NCBI GenBank assembly: GCA_964507445.1
Contig: CAZDQF010000001.1
Location: 548,908 to 612,907, forward strand
Source: GCA-2683135 sp964507445
GTDB lineage: Bacteria; Planctomycetota; GCA-002687715
Direction: 5' to 3'
DNA length: 64,000 bases
The notes beneath the pieces were generated by a model. It was not told the origin of the DNA. It searched no databases and saw nothing but the letters and a program-made list of their open reading frames with translations. Both the position numbers and the translations under genes were made by a program. This document shows positions 27,763 to 35,482 of this stretch, in pieces. Positions within the stretch are counted from its first letter, which is position 1, and each line of letters begins with the position of its first letter.

Positions 27763-28464
27763 TCAACGGACCAACCCGACCCCCCCGCGGGGGGTCCACC
27801 CCTCACCGCGGGGATGGGAGACGCGGAGCCAGCGATCGGACGCCTCGTGGACCGTCAGCACCTCCCCGGCGCGCAACGAACACCGGACAGGGGTCCCGCG
27901 ATGGGGCTCCTGGAAGACGGAGACCTCCTCCTGGGTGACCGACCCCTGCAGCGTCGGGTCGGACCACTCCTGAATGCAGCCCCACCCCAGGACCAGCCCC
28001 AGCGCCGCCACCACGGCCATGGAGAGGCGAACCCCGCGACGGCGCGACCCCACGCATCCGCACAGGCCGACGGTCAGGACCACCCCCAACAGGGCCAGCC
28101 GCTCCCCGAAGGTGGACCAGGAGATCAGCGCCGCCACCCCTCCCTGCCCCGTCGAACCGGGCTGGCCGTCCACGCCGAGCTGACGCTCGACCCGGGCGAG
28201 GTTGAACCGGACCTCCCCGTCCCGAGGCATGCGCAGGAGAGCCCGCCGGTAGTACACGGCGGCATCCGCCAGCCGCCCCTGCCGGTAGGCGCAGTTGCCG
28301 AGGTTGTAGAGGAGGGCGCCGGGGGCCAGGTCGCCCGCTTCCAGGGCGGCGCCAAAGCCATCCAGAGCGGCCTCGTAGTCCCCGGCTTCGTACGCGCGGG
28401 CCGCGTCCTGCGGTCCCTGCGGCGCGGCCAGGGAGACGAGGGCCATGGCGATCAGCGCGGTCAT
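27763..28464 (-). CDS. batE: BatE-like TPR and SH3-like membrane protein
   Basis: A 233-residue protein, last in the MoxR-Bat operon. After a short signal-like N-terminus come tetratricopeptide repeats (AYEAGDYEAALDGFGAALEAG, LLYNLGNCAYRQGRLADAAV, YYRRALLRMP). Two membrane helices follow (LALLGVVLTVGLCGCV and LSMAVVAALGLVLGW) and then a C-terminal SH3-like segment (VSVFQEPHRGTPVRCSLRAG, ASDRWLRVSHPRGEGW). This layout matches BatE of aerotolerance operons. The ATG forms an ATGA overlap with the batD stop. The gene end coincides with a GC-rich hairpin. Confidence 0.8.
   Translation of the reverse strand: MTALIAMALVSLAAPQGPQDAARAYEAGDYEAALDGFGAALEAGDLAPGALLYNLGNCAYRQGRLADAAVYYRRALLRMPRDGEVRFNLARVERQLGVDGQPGSTGQGGVAALISWSTFGERLALLGVVLTVGLCGCVGSRRRGVRLSMAVVAALGLVLGWGCIQEWSDPTLQGSVTQEEVSVFQEPHRGTPVRCSLRAGEVLTVHEASDRWLRVSHPRGEGWTPRGGVGLVR
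27778..27796 (-). terminator. GC hairpin at the 3' end of batE
   Basis: The arms GACCCCCC (27778-27785) and GGGGGGTC (27789-27796) form a perfect 8-base stem with loop CGC. It lies inside the last codons of batE. No T-tract follows, so it may be a terminator, a pause or mRNA-end stabilising structure, or simply a consequence of Gly/Pro codons. Confidence 0.35.
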
Positions 28465-29837
28465 CGGTCGCCGCCCTCACGGAATGCGTGTTCCAGCTCG
28501 CGCGCCAGCGCTCGCAGGTCATCGCCCCCTCCCGCGGGAGCGCCGTAGCGGGCCGCGAGGGCGGTCCTCAAGCCGTCCTCCGCCCGCCGCGCCAGCTTCC
28601 CACGGACCCCGACCCTCTGCAGCCGGTCCGAGAGCCCCGGGCCCACCACCGCGGGCGGCGGACACCGCAGCCGGGCCGCCAGGTATTCGGCGAACGCCTC
28701 CCCCGGGTCCGCGCCATCAGCCTCCAGGGACGCGGCAAAGGTCGACGACGCGGCCAACGCCCGCGCCCTCCCCGGGTCCTGTCGATGACGCTCTCGTACG
28801 CGCAATCGCACCAGCAACGCACCCGCCAATGTCAGCGGCAGAGACAGGGCGACCGTCAACCAGCCACCGTGGGACGCCCCCTGGGGGTCGTCGCCGAACG
28901 ACGGCTCCTTGAGACCAAAGATGTCATCCACGCCAGGCACGAGGTCCGCCCTGTCTCCCGCCAACGGGGGGTCTGCGGGCGGGAGCTTCACGTGCAAGCG
29001 CAACGGCTCACCGGAGACGAACCCGTCGTGACGATCCACGGGCACTCGGCCGCTGATGAAGTCCTGCCGAAACGCGGTGGTGTAGACGAACCTCATCAAC
29101 GGGCCTGGAAGCTCGAAAGACTGCAGGGCGCGGGGCACCAGCGTGCGGGTGAGCTCGAACACGGTGAAGCTCCGGCCGCCGCGGACCTCCTCACCTGCGA
29201 GCGTCGCGGCCCCCATGGCCCCGTCCACCACCAGGGAGCGAGCGCTCCCCTCCGGCGCGACGCCTACGACCTCCACCCCCTCCAGCGCGTCCTTCCACGG
29301 CAGCCGCAAGTCCACCGGGACATCCAGCTCGCGACGGAACAGCTGGACCACGTTCTCTTTGAGGAAGCTGGACTCGATCCCGAATCGGATGGTGACGCCT
29401 GCCGGCTGATCCACCAGCCAGCCATGGCTGGCTACGGACAGCTCCACGAACCCACGCTGGGACGCCTCCTCATCGACCCGGGCGACGAGAGTCAGCGGTC
29501 CGGAACGCAACGTACGGTCCTCCACCTCAACCTGGAGCGGCGGCACCGTGTAGCGACCGGGCCGCAGAGGCGTCAAGCGCAAGGTCCACGTGGTGGTCTC
29601 CACCCCACCGACCGCGCTGCGCACGGGCGGTCCGCCGGCGATGGTCAGCCCCTCCATGCGCGGCAACGGACCGAGAGTGGCGAGCTGGGGCGCAGCCTCG
29701 ACCGACAGGGTGACGACGGACTCACGACCGATAGCCAACTCCGTCGGGTCCGGCCCTCTCACCTGAAGCTCCTGACAGGTCAGGAGGGCCCCTGAGGCGA
29801 ACACGAAGCAGCAGGCTACGACTCTCGTGAGGGTCAC
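28461..29837 (-). CDS. batD: BatD-like protein
   Basis: A 458-residue protein with a signal peptide (RVVACCFVFASGALLTCQE) and a periplasmic region of Ig-like beta domains. Examples are GRESVVTLSVEAAPQL, TWTLRLTPLRPGRYTVPPLQ and a second copy around RVPVDRHDGFVSGEPLRLHV. One membrane helix (WLTVALSLPLTLAGALLVRL, ~315-335) precedes a cytoplasmic tail with the YLAARL motif often seen at BatD C-termini. It is coupled by ATGA overlaps to batC before it and batE after it. BatD proteins are linked to envelope stress and oxygen tolerance, though the molecular role is unresolved. Confidence 0.85.
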   Translation of the reverse strand: MTLTRVVACCFVFASGALLTCQELQVRGPDPTELAIGRESVVTLSVEAAPQLATLGPLPRMEGLTIAGGPPVRSAVGGVETTTWTLRLTPLRPGRYTVPPLQVEVEDRTLRSGPLTLVARVDEEASQRGFVELSVASHGWLVDQPAGVTIRFGIESSFLKENVVQLFRRELDVPVDLRLPWKDALEGVEVVGVAPEGSARSLVVDGAMGAATLAGEEVRGGRSFTVFELTRTLVPRALQSFELPGPLMRFVYTTAFRQDFISGRVPVDRHDGFVSGEPLRLHVKLPPADPPLAGDRADLVPGVDDIFGLKEPSFGDDPQGASHGGWLTVALSLPLTLAGALLVRLRVRERHRQDPGRARALAASSTFAASLEADGADPGEAFAEYLAARLRCPPPAVVGPGLSDRLQRVGVRGKLARRAEDGLRTALAARYGAPAGGGDDLRALARELEHAFREGGDR

Positions 29838-30571
29838 CAGTCTCGAACCCCCGGGACTCGCAGGGCCTGCTGACGCCTGCGACGCAGCTGGCCCTTCTCC
29901 GTCTGCTTCTCCGTCAACTTGTGCAGCAGCTGGCTCACCTGCTCAGAAGACAACTCCTTCAGCTGCGCGGTGAGCACTCGGTTTCGACGCACCTGACGAC
30001 CCGGCCGGACCGGGTCCGACTGGCCCTGGGGTCGACGCTGCGGAGGCTGTTGATTGCGAGGCCTGTCGGAACGCTTCCGGGTGCGATCCTCACGCTCCTT
30101 CTCGAGCTCACGGAGCTTGATCAACCCACGCTCCACGTTGCGTCGCGCCTGCGGCCAGTCCTCCCTGCTGAGCGCCGCGCGCCGCCACCACCGGATCGCC
30201 GACTCCGCGTCCGCGATGGCGGCGTCGAAGGCCACGGGGCCGGCCTCCACCCGAAGGGCCAGCACCTGGTTCTTCTCACACCTGGCGAAGGCCACATTGC
30301 CCATCAGGAAGTCACGCAACGGGATGAAGGCCTCCCCACCGCGCGCGGCGGCCTTCTCCGCCGCGGCCTCCGCCAGGGTCGCGCGCCCCGCCCCCAAAGC
30401 CGCAAGGGAGATGTTGTAGAGGAGCTCTGGGGACGCGTCGTTGCCCAGCGCACCTTCACGCTCGAGCCAGAGCTCCGCGGCCTCCTCGAACCGTCCGGCG
30501 ACGTACGCGGCTGCGCCGTCTCCCGACGACCCGGCGGGCAGCATCAACAGCAAGCAGCAGGCCCACCTCAT
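29834..30571 (-). CDS. batC: BatC-like TPR protein
   Basis: A 245-residue protein. The start at 30571 is set by the ATGA overlap with batB; the longer upstream frame covers batB in another frame and is not real. It has a signal peptide (MRWACCLLLMLPAGSSG), then TPR-like repeats (AAYVAGRFEEAAELWLEREG, LLYNISLAALGAGRATLAEA), and a long basic, Gln/Arg/Pro-rich tail. The C-terminus is predicted helical (LKELSSEQVSQLLHKLTEKQ). It fits the TPR partner that BatB/BatA VWA proteins have in other Bat operons. Confidence 0.8.
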   Translation of the reverse strand: MRWACCLLLMLPAGSSGDGAAAYVAGRFEEAAELWLEREGALGNDASPELLYNISLAALGAGRATLAEAAAEKAAARGGEAFIPLRDFLMGNVAFARCEKNQVLALRVEAGPVAFDAAIADAESAIRWWRRAALSREDWPQARRNVERGLIKLRELEKEREDRTRKRSDRPRNQQPPQRRPQGQSDPVRPGRQVRRNRVLTAQLKELSSEQVSQLLHKLTEKQTEKGQLRRRRQQALRVPGVRDW

Positions 30572-31578
30572 GGACGCCTCCTCTCCGTGACCGAGAGGCC
30601 CAGGGTCCACATGACGAAGGCCGCCAGCAGCGGCCACTGGAATCCGTTGCCGCGGCTGCCCTCGTCCGCCCCGGAGAGGACCTTGCCCTTCATGCCGGAC
30701 ACGTGATCCTCGTACAGGTCCACGAGCGGGGACTCGTGGCCCGCGGCCGCCAGGAAGGCGCCACCGGTGACCCGGGCCATGGCCTCGAGGCTCGACCGAT
30801 CCATGACCGACACCACCTCCTGACCGTCTCCGTCTCGCAGGAACACCTCGGCACCGTCTCCCTGCTGGACCGGAATCCGCGCCCCCTCCGCGGAGCCGAA
30901 GCCGACGCAGTGAACCGTGATGCCGCGCTCCGCCAACGTCTGCGCGGTCCGCTGGCCGCGGCCTTCCAGGTCCTCCCCGTCCGTGAGGACGATGATCACC
31001 TCGTGCTCGCCGGTGGCCTCGCCCAGGGCCGTGGCGCAGAGCTCCAGCGCCGCCGCCAGGTCCGTACCGCCCCGCTGCACCGTGAGCGTGTCCACCAGCT
31101 CCGCGACCTCCGCCAGGGAGTCCCCGTCTCGCGTCAACGGGGCCATCAGCCGCGCCTCTCCGGCGAAGGCCACCAGGGCGATGCGGTCGCTTCGGGCGTG
31201 CCGCGCCAACTCCTGCAGGGTGCGGCGCGCTCTCTGCAATCGGCTGGGCGCCAGATCCCTGGCCAGCATGGAGCGGGATACATCCAGGCACACCACCACG
31301 TCCAGGCCGTGGTCTTCGGCCCCCGGGAGCGGGCGTCCTCCCACCGGCTGCAACGCAGCCACCAGGGCGCAGCACAACCCCCCGACGGACAGGACCCGCG
31401 AGAGGGTCCTCCGCCGCGGGCTCGTCTCCGCCCCCAGGGCGGCCCCGCGGGGTCCCAGCAGCTCCCGGAGGCGCCGGCTTCGCCTCAGGTCCAGGGACCG
31501 GAGCAGCACCCAGGACGCCGGGACGAGCAACAGGATGGGCAGGCCCGAGGGCCAGAGGAACAGCTCTGCGGCACTCAT
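30568..31578 (-). CDS. batB: VWA domain membrane protein (BatB-like)
   Basis: A 336-residue von Willebrand A protein. Membrane helices at the N-terminus (GLPILLLVPASWVLL and VGGLCCALVAAL) and C-terminus (WPLLAAFVMWTLGLSV) place the VWA domain in the periplasm. The MIDAS metal motif is DVSRS at 99-103, with further motif residues in SDRIALVAFAGEA, TDLAAALELC and VIIVLTDGEDLEG. The ATG at 31578 overlaps the batA stop (ATGA), which decides it over an in-frame start at 31620. Confidence 0.88.
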   Translation of the reverse strand: MSAAELFLWPSGLPILLLVPASWVLLRSLDLRRSRRLRELLGPRGAALGAETSPRRRTLSRVLSVGGLCCALVAALQPVGGRPLPGAEDHGLDVVVCLDVSRSMLARDLAPSRLQRARRTLQELARHARSDRIALVAFAGEARLMAPLTRDGDSLAEVAELVDTLTVQRGGTDLAAALELCATALGEATGEHEVIIVLTDGEDLEGRGQRTAQTLAERGITVHCVGFGSAEGARIPVQQGDGAEVFLRDGDGQEVVSVMDRSSLEAMARVTGGAFLAAAGHESPLVDLYEDHVSGMKGKVLSGADEGSRGNGFQWPLLAAFVMWTLGLSVTERRRP

Positions 31579-32582
31579 GGCAGCGCGCTCATCCTGGACG
31601 CCCCCAGCACCTCGGCGCACAGGAACATGATCAACCCCAACAGGAGGAACGGCAGGAACCGGTCCTCCATCCTGTAACGGGGCTCGTCGAAGGTGTCCTT
31701 CTCGAGCCGATCCACCGCGGCATAGACCTCCGACACCGCCGCCGCGTCGCGAGCGGTGAAGAAACGCCCACCCGTCTTACGCGCCACCCGCTCCACCTGC
31801 CGCGTGTCCAGCGGCGCGAACGACCCGTCCTCCTTCTCTCGTCCGATCCCCGCCACGATGGTGTAGACCCGCACATCCAGTTCGCGGCAGAGCTGGGCCG
31901 CGTGCACCGGAGCGATCTCCCCCGGGGTCTCGGCGCTGGCCACGTTCTCTTCACCGTCCGTCAACAGGATCACGACCTTGGATCTCGCCTCCCCTGCCTG
32001 CAACACCTGCGCGGCGCGAGCGATGGCGGTGCCGATTCCGGTGGCGTCCTCCGGGCCGTCCCGCTCCACCATGCGGACCCCGGCGATGAACTGGCGCAGG
32101 GCGCGATGGTCCAGGGTCGGTGGGCAACGCAGATCGGGATAGCGGGCGAAGCAGACCAGCCCGACGCGATCGTGGGGCCGCTCCTCCACGAACTCCGCCG
32201 CCGCCGCCCTGGCGATCTCCAGCCGTGATCGCTGCGGGTCCATGTCCTTGGCCCGCATGGAGGACGAGAGGTCCAGGCAGAGCATGATGTCGATGCCCTC
32301 GGTGGTGAGCGGCAGGGGGTCCCTGCCCACCGGACGGGCCAGCGCGATCACGACCAGGAGCAGGCTGACCACGCGGAGCACCCGGGGCAACACCAACAGA
32401 CGGACCGCCCACGAACGGGAGCCGGCTGGCGAGCCGCCCACGGCGAACGCCGCGGGCGCGAACCACACCGCCGCCTCTCCACGACCTCGCCGCCGCCACA
32501 GTGCCAAGGGGATGAAGGCGGTCAGCATGAGCATCCAGGGGTCCATCAGGACCACCCCGGTGATGGACTCGAAGGCGGCCAT
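31575..32582 (-). CDS. batA: VWA domain membrane protein (BatA-like)
   Basis: A 335-residue VWA protein, paralogous to the next gene. The ATG at 32582 shares one base with the upstream stop (TGATG). Hydrophobic segments at ~13-28 and ~62-82 precede the VWA domain, whose MIDAS motif is DLSSS (104-108), with VGLVCFARYPDLR, ATGIGTAIARAAQVL and VVILLTDGEENVAS. A C-terminal helix (FLPFLLLGLIMFLCAEVLG) anchors it. Like BatB it probably binds a divalent metal and partner proteins in the envelope, working with the MoxR ATPase. Confidence 0.88.
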   Translation of the reverse strand: MAAFESITGVVLMDPWMLMLTAFIPLALWRRRGRGEAAVWFAPAAFAVGGSPAGSRSWAVRLLVLPRVLRVVSLLLVVIALARPVGRDPLPLTTEGIDIMLCLDLSSSMRAKDMDPQRSRLEIARAAAAEFVEERPHDRVGLVCFARYPDLRCPPTLDHRALRQFIAGVRMVERDGPEDATGIGTAIARAAQVLQAGEARSKVVILLTDGEENVASAETPGEIAPVHAAQLCRELDVRVYTIVAGIGREKEDGSFAPLDTRQVERVARKTGGRFFTARDAAAVSEVYAAVDRLEKDTFDEPRYRMEDRFLPFLLLGLIMFLCAEVLGASRMSALP

Positions 32583-33451
32583 CACGACGAGGCCTCCGAT
32601 TGCACGGACGAGGGGCTTAAGACGAAGCCCTCCGCCGCACGCCACGCCGCCGCGCGATCGTCAACGGTGGTCGGCAGGCGTCCGAACTTGACCCGGTCGC
32701 ACTCCCCCAGGAAACGCCCGAGCAACTCCTGGGTCTCTCCACCGAGCGCGCCCCGAACCTGCGGCGAGCCCAGGAACTGCTCCGTCGTCATGCCGGGGAC
32801 GTGCACGCCATAGGCGCGCTCCACGTAATCCCGGACCAGATCCGTGAGGGCCAGGTAGTAGGCCTGCACCTCCTGCGCAGAGCCCTGCGGAAGGGCCTGA
32901 GCGGACCGCAATCGTCCCTCGGCCTCCGCCGCCGCGCTCAGCCGCGACCCTGCACCGCCACGGCGCCTGAGGCTCCGGAACAGCAGCAGGCCGCCACCGG
33001 CAGTCGCCAGAGCCAACGCCAACCATCGCAGCAACGGCCCCGAGTGGAACGGCTCGGCCATGGGGGCCCCGGGCAACTCCACGGGCCCGGGCTCGGCGGC
33101 GTCCAGGGCGGACTCCACGATCAGGTTCAGCTGCGGCGAGGCGGCCTCGTGCACGGCCCCGTCCGGGCCTCGAGCCTTGAACGGGAAGGACGTCACCACC
33201 AAGGCGTCACGGGCGAAGGCATAGGCATGGAACCGCAGCTCCTCGCGGGTGACCCCGTCGGCGGTGGAGCGGACGACGCCGAGGCTCTTCACCTCCAGGG
33301 GCTGCAGGACCGCCGGGTCCCACGGGTCCGGGCGCAGCTCCGCGCTCCACGTGCGCACGACGGTCAGCTCGAACGCCTTGCCCAACGGCACCTCCGTGGG
33401 GCACTGGATCTGCACCGAGACGACCACGGCCCAAAGCAGGCATCCCGTCAT
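32582..33451 (-). CDS. Single-pass membrane protein of the Bat operon (DUF4381/BatD-like)
   Basis: A 289-residue protein with a short signal-like N-terminus (LLWAVVVSVQIQC), a beta-rich periplasmic part of ~120 residues, one membrane helix (LLRWLALALATAGGGLLLF, ~138-158) and a cytoplasmic helical tail. The tail contains YYLALTDLVRDYVERAYGV and MTTEQFLGSPQVR, phrases typical of the small protein that sits between DUF58 and BatA in MoxR operons. It is coupled to DUF58 by ATGA and to batA by TGATG. Its function is unknown. A shared ancestry with the BatD cytoplasmic tail is plausible. Confidence 0.75.
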   Translation of the reverse strand: MTGCLLWAVVVSVQIQCPTEVPLGKAFELTVVRTWSAELRPDPWDPAVLQPLEVKSLGVVRSTADGVTREELRFHAYAFARDALVVTSFPFKARGPDGAVHEAASPQLNLIVESALDAAEPGPVELPGAPMAEPFHSGPLLRWLALALATAGGGLLLFRSLRRRGGAGSRLSAAAEAEGRLRSAQALPQGSAQEVQAYYLALTDLVRDYVERAYGVHVPGMTTEQFLGSPQVRGALGGETQELLGRFLGECDRVKFGRLPTTVDDRAAAWRAAEGFVLSPSSVQSEASS

Positions 33452-34365
33452 CGTCGCACCCCCCGCCAGGCGCGCATGCGGAAGAACTTGAGCAGCGCGT
33501 GGGTGATGACGTTGGGGTCGCGCTCCCTGGGCACCGGGACGTCGAGCAGGTCGACGCGGGCGCGGCGCAGCTCCGCCACCGTGCGGTCCCGCCAGGCATC
33601 GACCCTGGAACGGAACGCCCGGCGCTCCGGCTCGTGCCCCCAGTCCACGACCCCGGTGCTCCCGGTCTCCGGGTCCCGCACCCGCATGATCCCGGAGTCC
33701 GGAGGCTCCAGCTCCGGCGTCAGCAGGCGCACCGCCACCACGTCATGGCGCAGAGCGCAGCGCCGCAGGGCCTCCATCCAGCCGTCGGTCATGAAATCGG
33801 AGATCAGGAACACCACCGCCCCGGACCGGAAGGCGCTCCCCGCCACGTCCAGCGCCGGCTCGAATCGGGCGGGAGCGCGGCGCGAGGGCAGGGCGAGACA
33901 ATCGCGGACGATACGGAGCACATGGGAGGTGTTCTTGCGCGGCGGCGACCAGCTCTCGACCCGATCGCTGAAGGTCAACAAGCCCACCCGGTCGTTGTTG
34001 CGAACGGCCGCCAATCCGAGGCTCGCCACCACCCGGGCGGCCACGTCACGCGCGGACCACTCCCCGAAGCCTCCGTCCATGGAGGCCGACACGTCCAGCA
34101 TGAAGAGGATGGTGAGGGCCCGCTCATCCACGTACTTCTTGACGAAGGGCTTGCCCACGCGCGCCGTCACGTTCCAGTCCACGGAGCGGGGGTCATCTCC
34201 CTCCATGTACTCGCGGACTTCATCGAACTCGATGCCCGACCCCCGGAACACCGAGCGGTAGGTGCCGGAGAGCATCTCCGTGACCAGACGGTTGCTCTGG
34301 ACCTTGATCCGGTGGACCTCGGCGATGAGCCTCGTCAAGTCCGGTGGCTGCTTCGAGGTCTCCAT
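33448..34365 (-). CDS. DUF58 domain-containing protein
   Basis: A 305-residue cytoplasmic protein with the DUF58 signature GSGIEFDEVREYMEGDDPRS then VDWNVTARVGKPFVKKYVDE, followed by a VWA-like fold with a MIDAS-like site (FMLDVSASMDGG). It starts 13 bases after the moxR stop. MoxR-DUF58-VWA is a conserved trio; DUF58 is thought to act as an adaptor for the MoxR ATPase. The C-terminus (RVDLLDVPVPRERDPNVIT) is typical of full-length members. Confidence 0.92.
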   Translation of the reverse strand: METSKQPPDLTRLIAEVHRIKVQSNRLVTEMLSGTYRSVFRGSGIEFDEVREYMEGDDPRSVDWNVTARVGKPFVKKYVDERALTILFMLDVSASMDGGFGEWSARDVAARVVASLGLAAVRNNDRVGLLTFSDRVESWSPPRKNTSHVLRIVRDCLALPSRRAPARFEPALDVAGSAFRSGAVVFLISDFMTDGWMEALRRCALRHDVVAVRLLTPELEPPDSGIMRVRDPETGSTGVVDWGHEPERRAFRSRVDAWRDRTVAELRRARVDLLDVPVPRERDPNVITHALLKFFRMRAWRGVRR

Positions 34366-34378
34366 CCGTCCTGCCGGG

Positions 34379-35368
34379 TCAGGGCACCCGCACGGTGTCG
34401 AACACGCGCTGGATCAGGGACTCGGAGGTGACGCCCTCCGCCTCGGCCTCGTAGGTGGTGATGACGCGATGCCGCAACACGTCCATCCCCACCGCCTTCA
34501 CGTCGTGGGGCGTCACGTAGCCACGGCCCTCGAGGAACGCCCGTCCACGGGCCGCCTGAGTGAGGGCGATGGAGGCCCGGGGCGACGCCCCGTAGAGGAT
34601 CAGCGGCTTGAGGTCAGAGAGCCCGTGCGCGCCCGGGTCGCGGGTCGCGAACACCAGGTCCACCACGTAGTCGAGCACCTTCTCGTCCACGTAGATCTCG
34701 TCCACCAGGGAACGGGCCGCGACCAGATGGGACGGGTCCGTTACCCGACGGGCCACGGGCTTGCCCGTGTTGGTCGCCATGCGCTCCACCACCTCCTTCT
34801 CCCCGTCGCGGTCCGGGTAGCCCATGAGCACCTTCAGCATGAACCGGTCCACCTGGGCTTCCGGCAAGGAGTAGGTGCCCTCGTGCTCCACCGGGTTCTG
34901 GGTCGCCATGACGAGGAACGGCTCCGGCAGGGGGCGGGTCTCACCCGCCAGGGTCACCGCCCGCTCCTGCATGGCCTCCAGCAGCGCCGACTGGACCTTG
35001 GCGGGGGCACGGTTGATCTCGTCCGCCAGGACGAAGTTGCCGAAGACGGGCCCTTCCCGGGTGGTCCACTCTCCGGTCTTCGGGTTGTAGACCTGGGTCC
35101 CCACGAGGTCGGAGGGGAGCAGATCGGGGGTGAACTGGATGCGCCGGAATTCACCCCCCAAGGCCGTGGCGAGGGACTGCACTGCCAGGGACTTGGCCAC
35201 CCCGGGCACGCCCTCCACCAGCACGTGCCCGTCCGCCAGCAGGCCGATCAACAAGGACTCGATCAGCGTCCGCTGGCCGACGATGACCCGCTCCACCTCC
35301 TCGATGGCGTCTGCGAGGAACTGACTCTCCTCCTTGATCCTCTCCTCTACGGCGCTCACGTCGGTCAC
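34379..35368 (-). CDS. moxR: MoxR family AAA+ ATPase
   Basis: A 329-residue MoxR ATPase and first gene of the Bat operon. The start is a GTG at 35368, with AGGAGC about 7 bases upstream; the frame stays open far beyond but runs antisense to the next gene. Motifs: Walker A EGVPGVAKS, the MoxR phrase GGEFRRIQFTPDLLPSDLVG, Walker B NFVLADEINRAPAKVQSALL, sensor 1 VMATQNPVEHEGTYSLPEAQ and RFMLKVLMGYP. MoxR proteins are chaperone-like ATPases that act on metal-binding VWA partners, here BatA, BatB and DUF58. Confidence 0.95.
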   Translation of the reverse strand: MTDVSAVEERIKEESQFLADAIEEVERVIVGQRTLIESLLIGLLADGHVLVEGVPGVAKSLAVQSLATALGGEFRRIQFTPDLLPSDLVGTQVYNPKTGEWTTREGPVFGNFVLADEINRAPAKVQSALLEAMQERAVTLAGETRPLPEPFLVMATQNPVEHEGTYSLPEAQVDRFMLKVLMGYPDRDGEKEVVERMATNTGKPVARRVTDPSHLVAARSLVDEIYVDEKVLDYVVDLVFATRDPGAHGLSDLKPLILYGASPRASIALTQAARGRAFLEGRGYVTPHDVKAVGMDVLRHRVITTYEAEAEGVTSESLIQRVFDTVRVP

Positions 35369-35482
35369 GAATGGTGCTCCTGATGCGGATACGGCGCCCC
35401 TGGTTTGCTCCCGAGGGGGCCGCACGATACGCTGGAAACCCTGTCCGTGGCGGATCCTAACGCATCTACAGACCTGACGACC

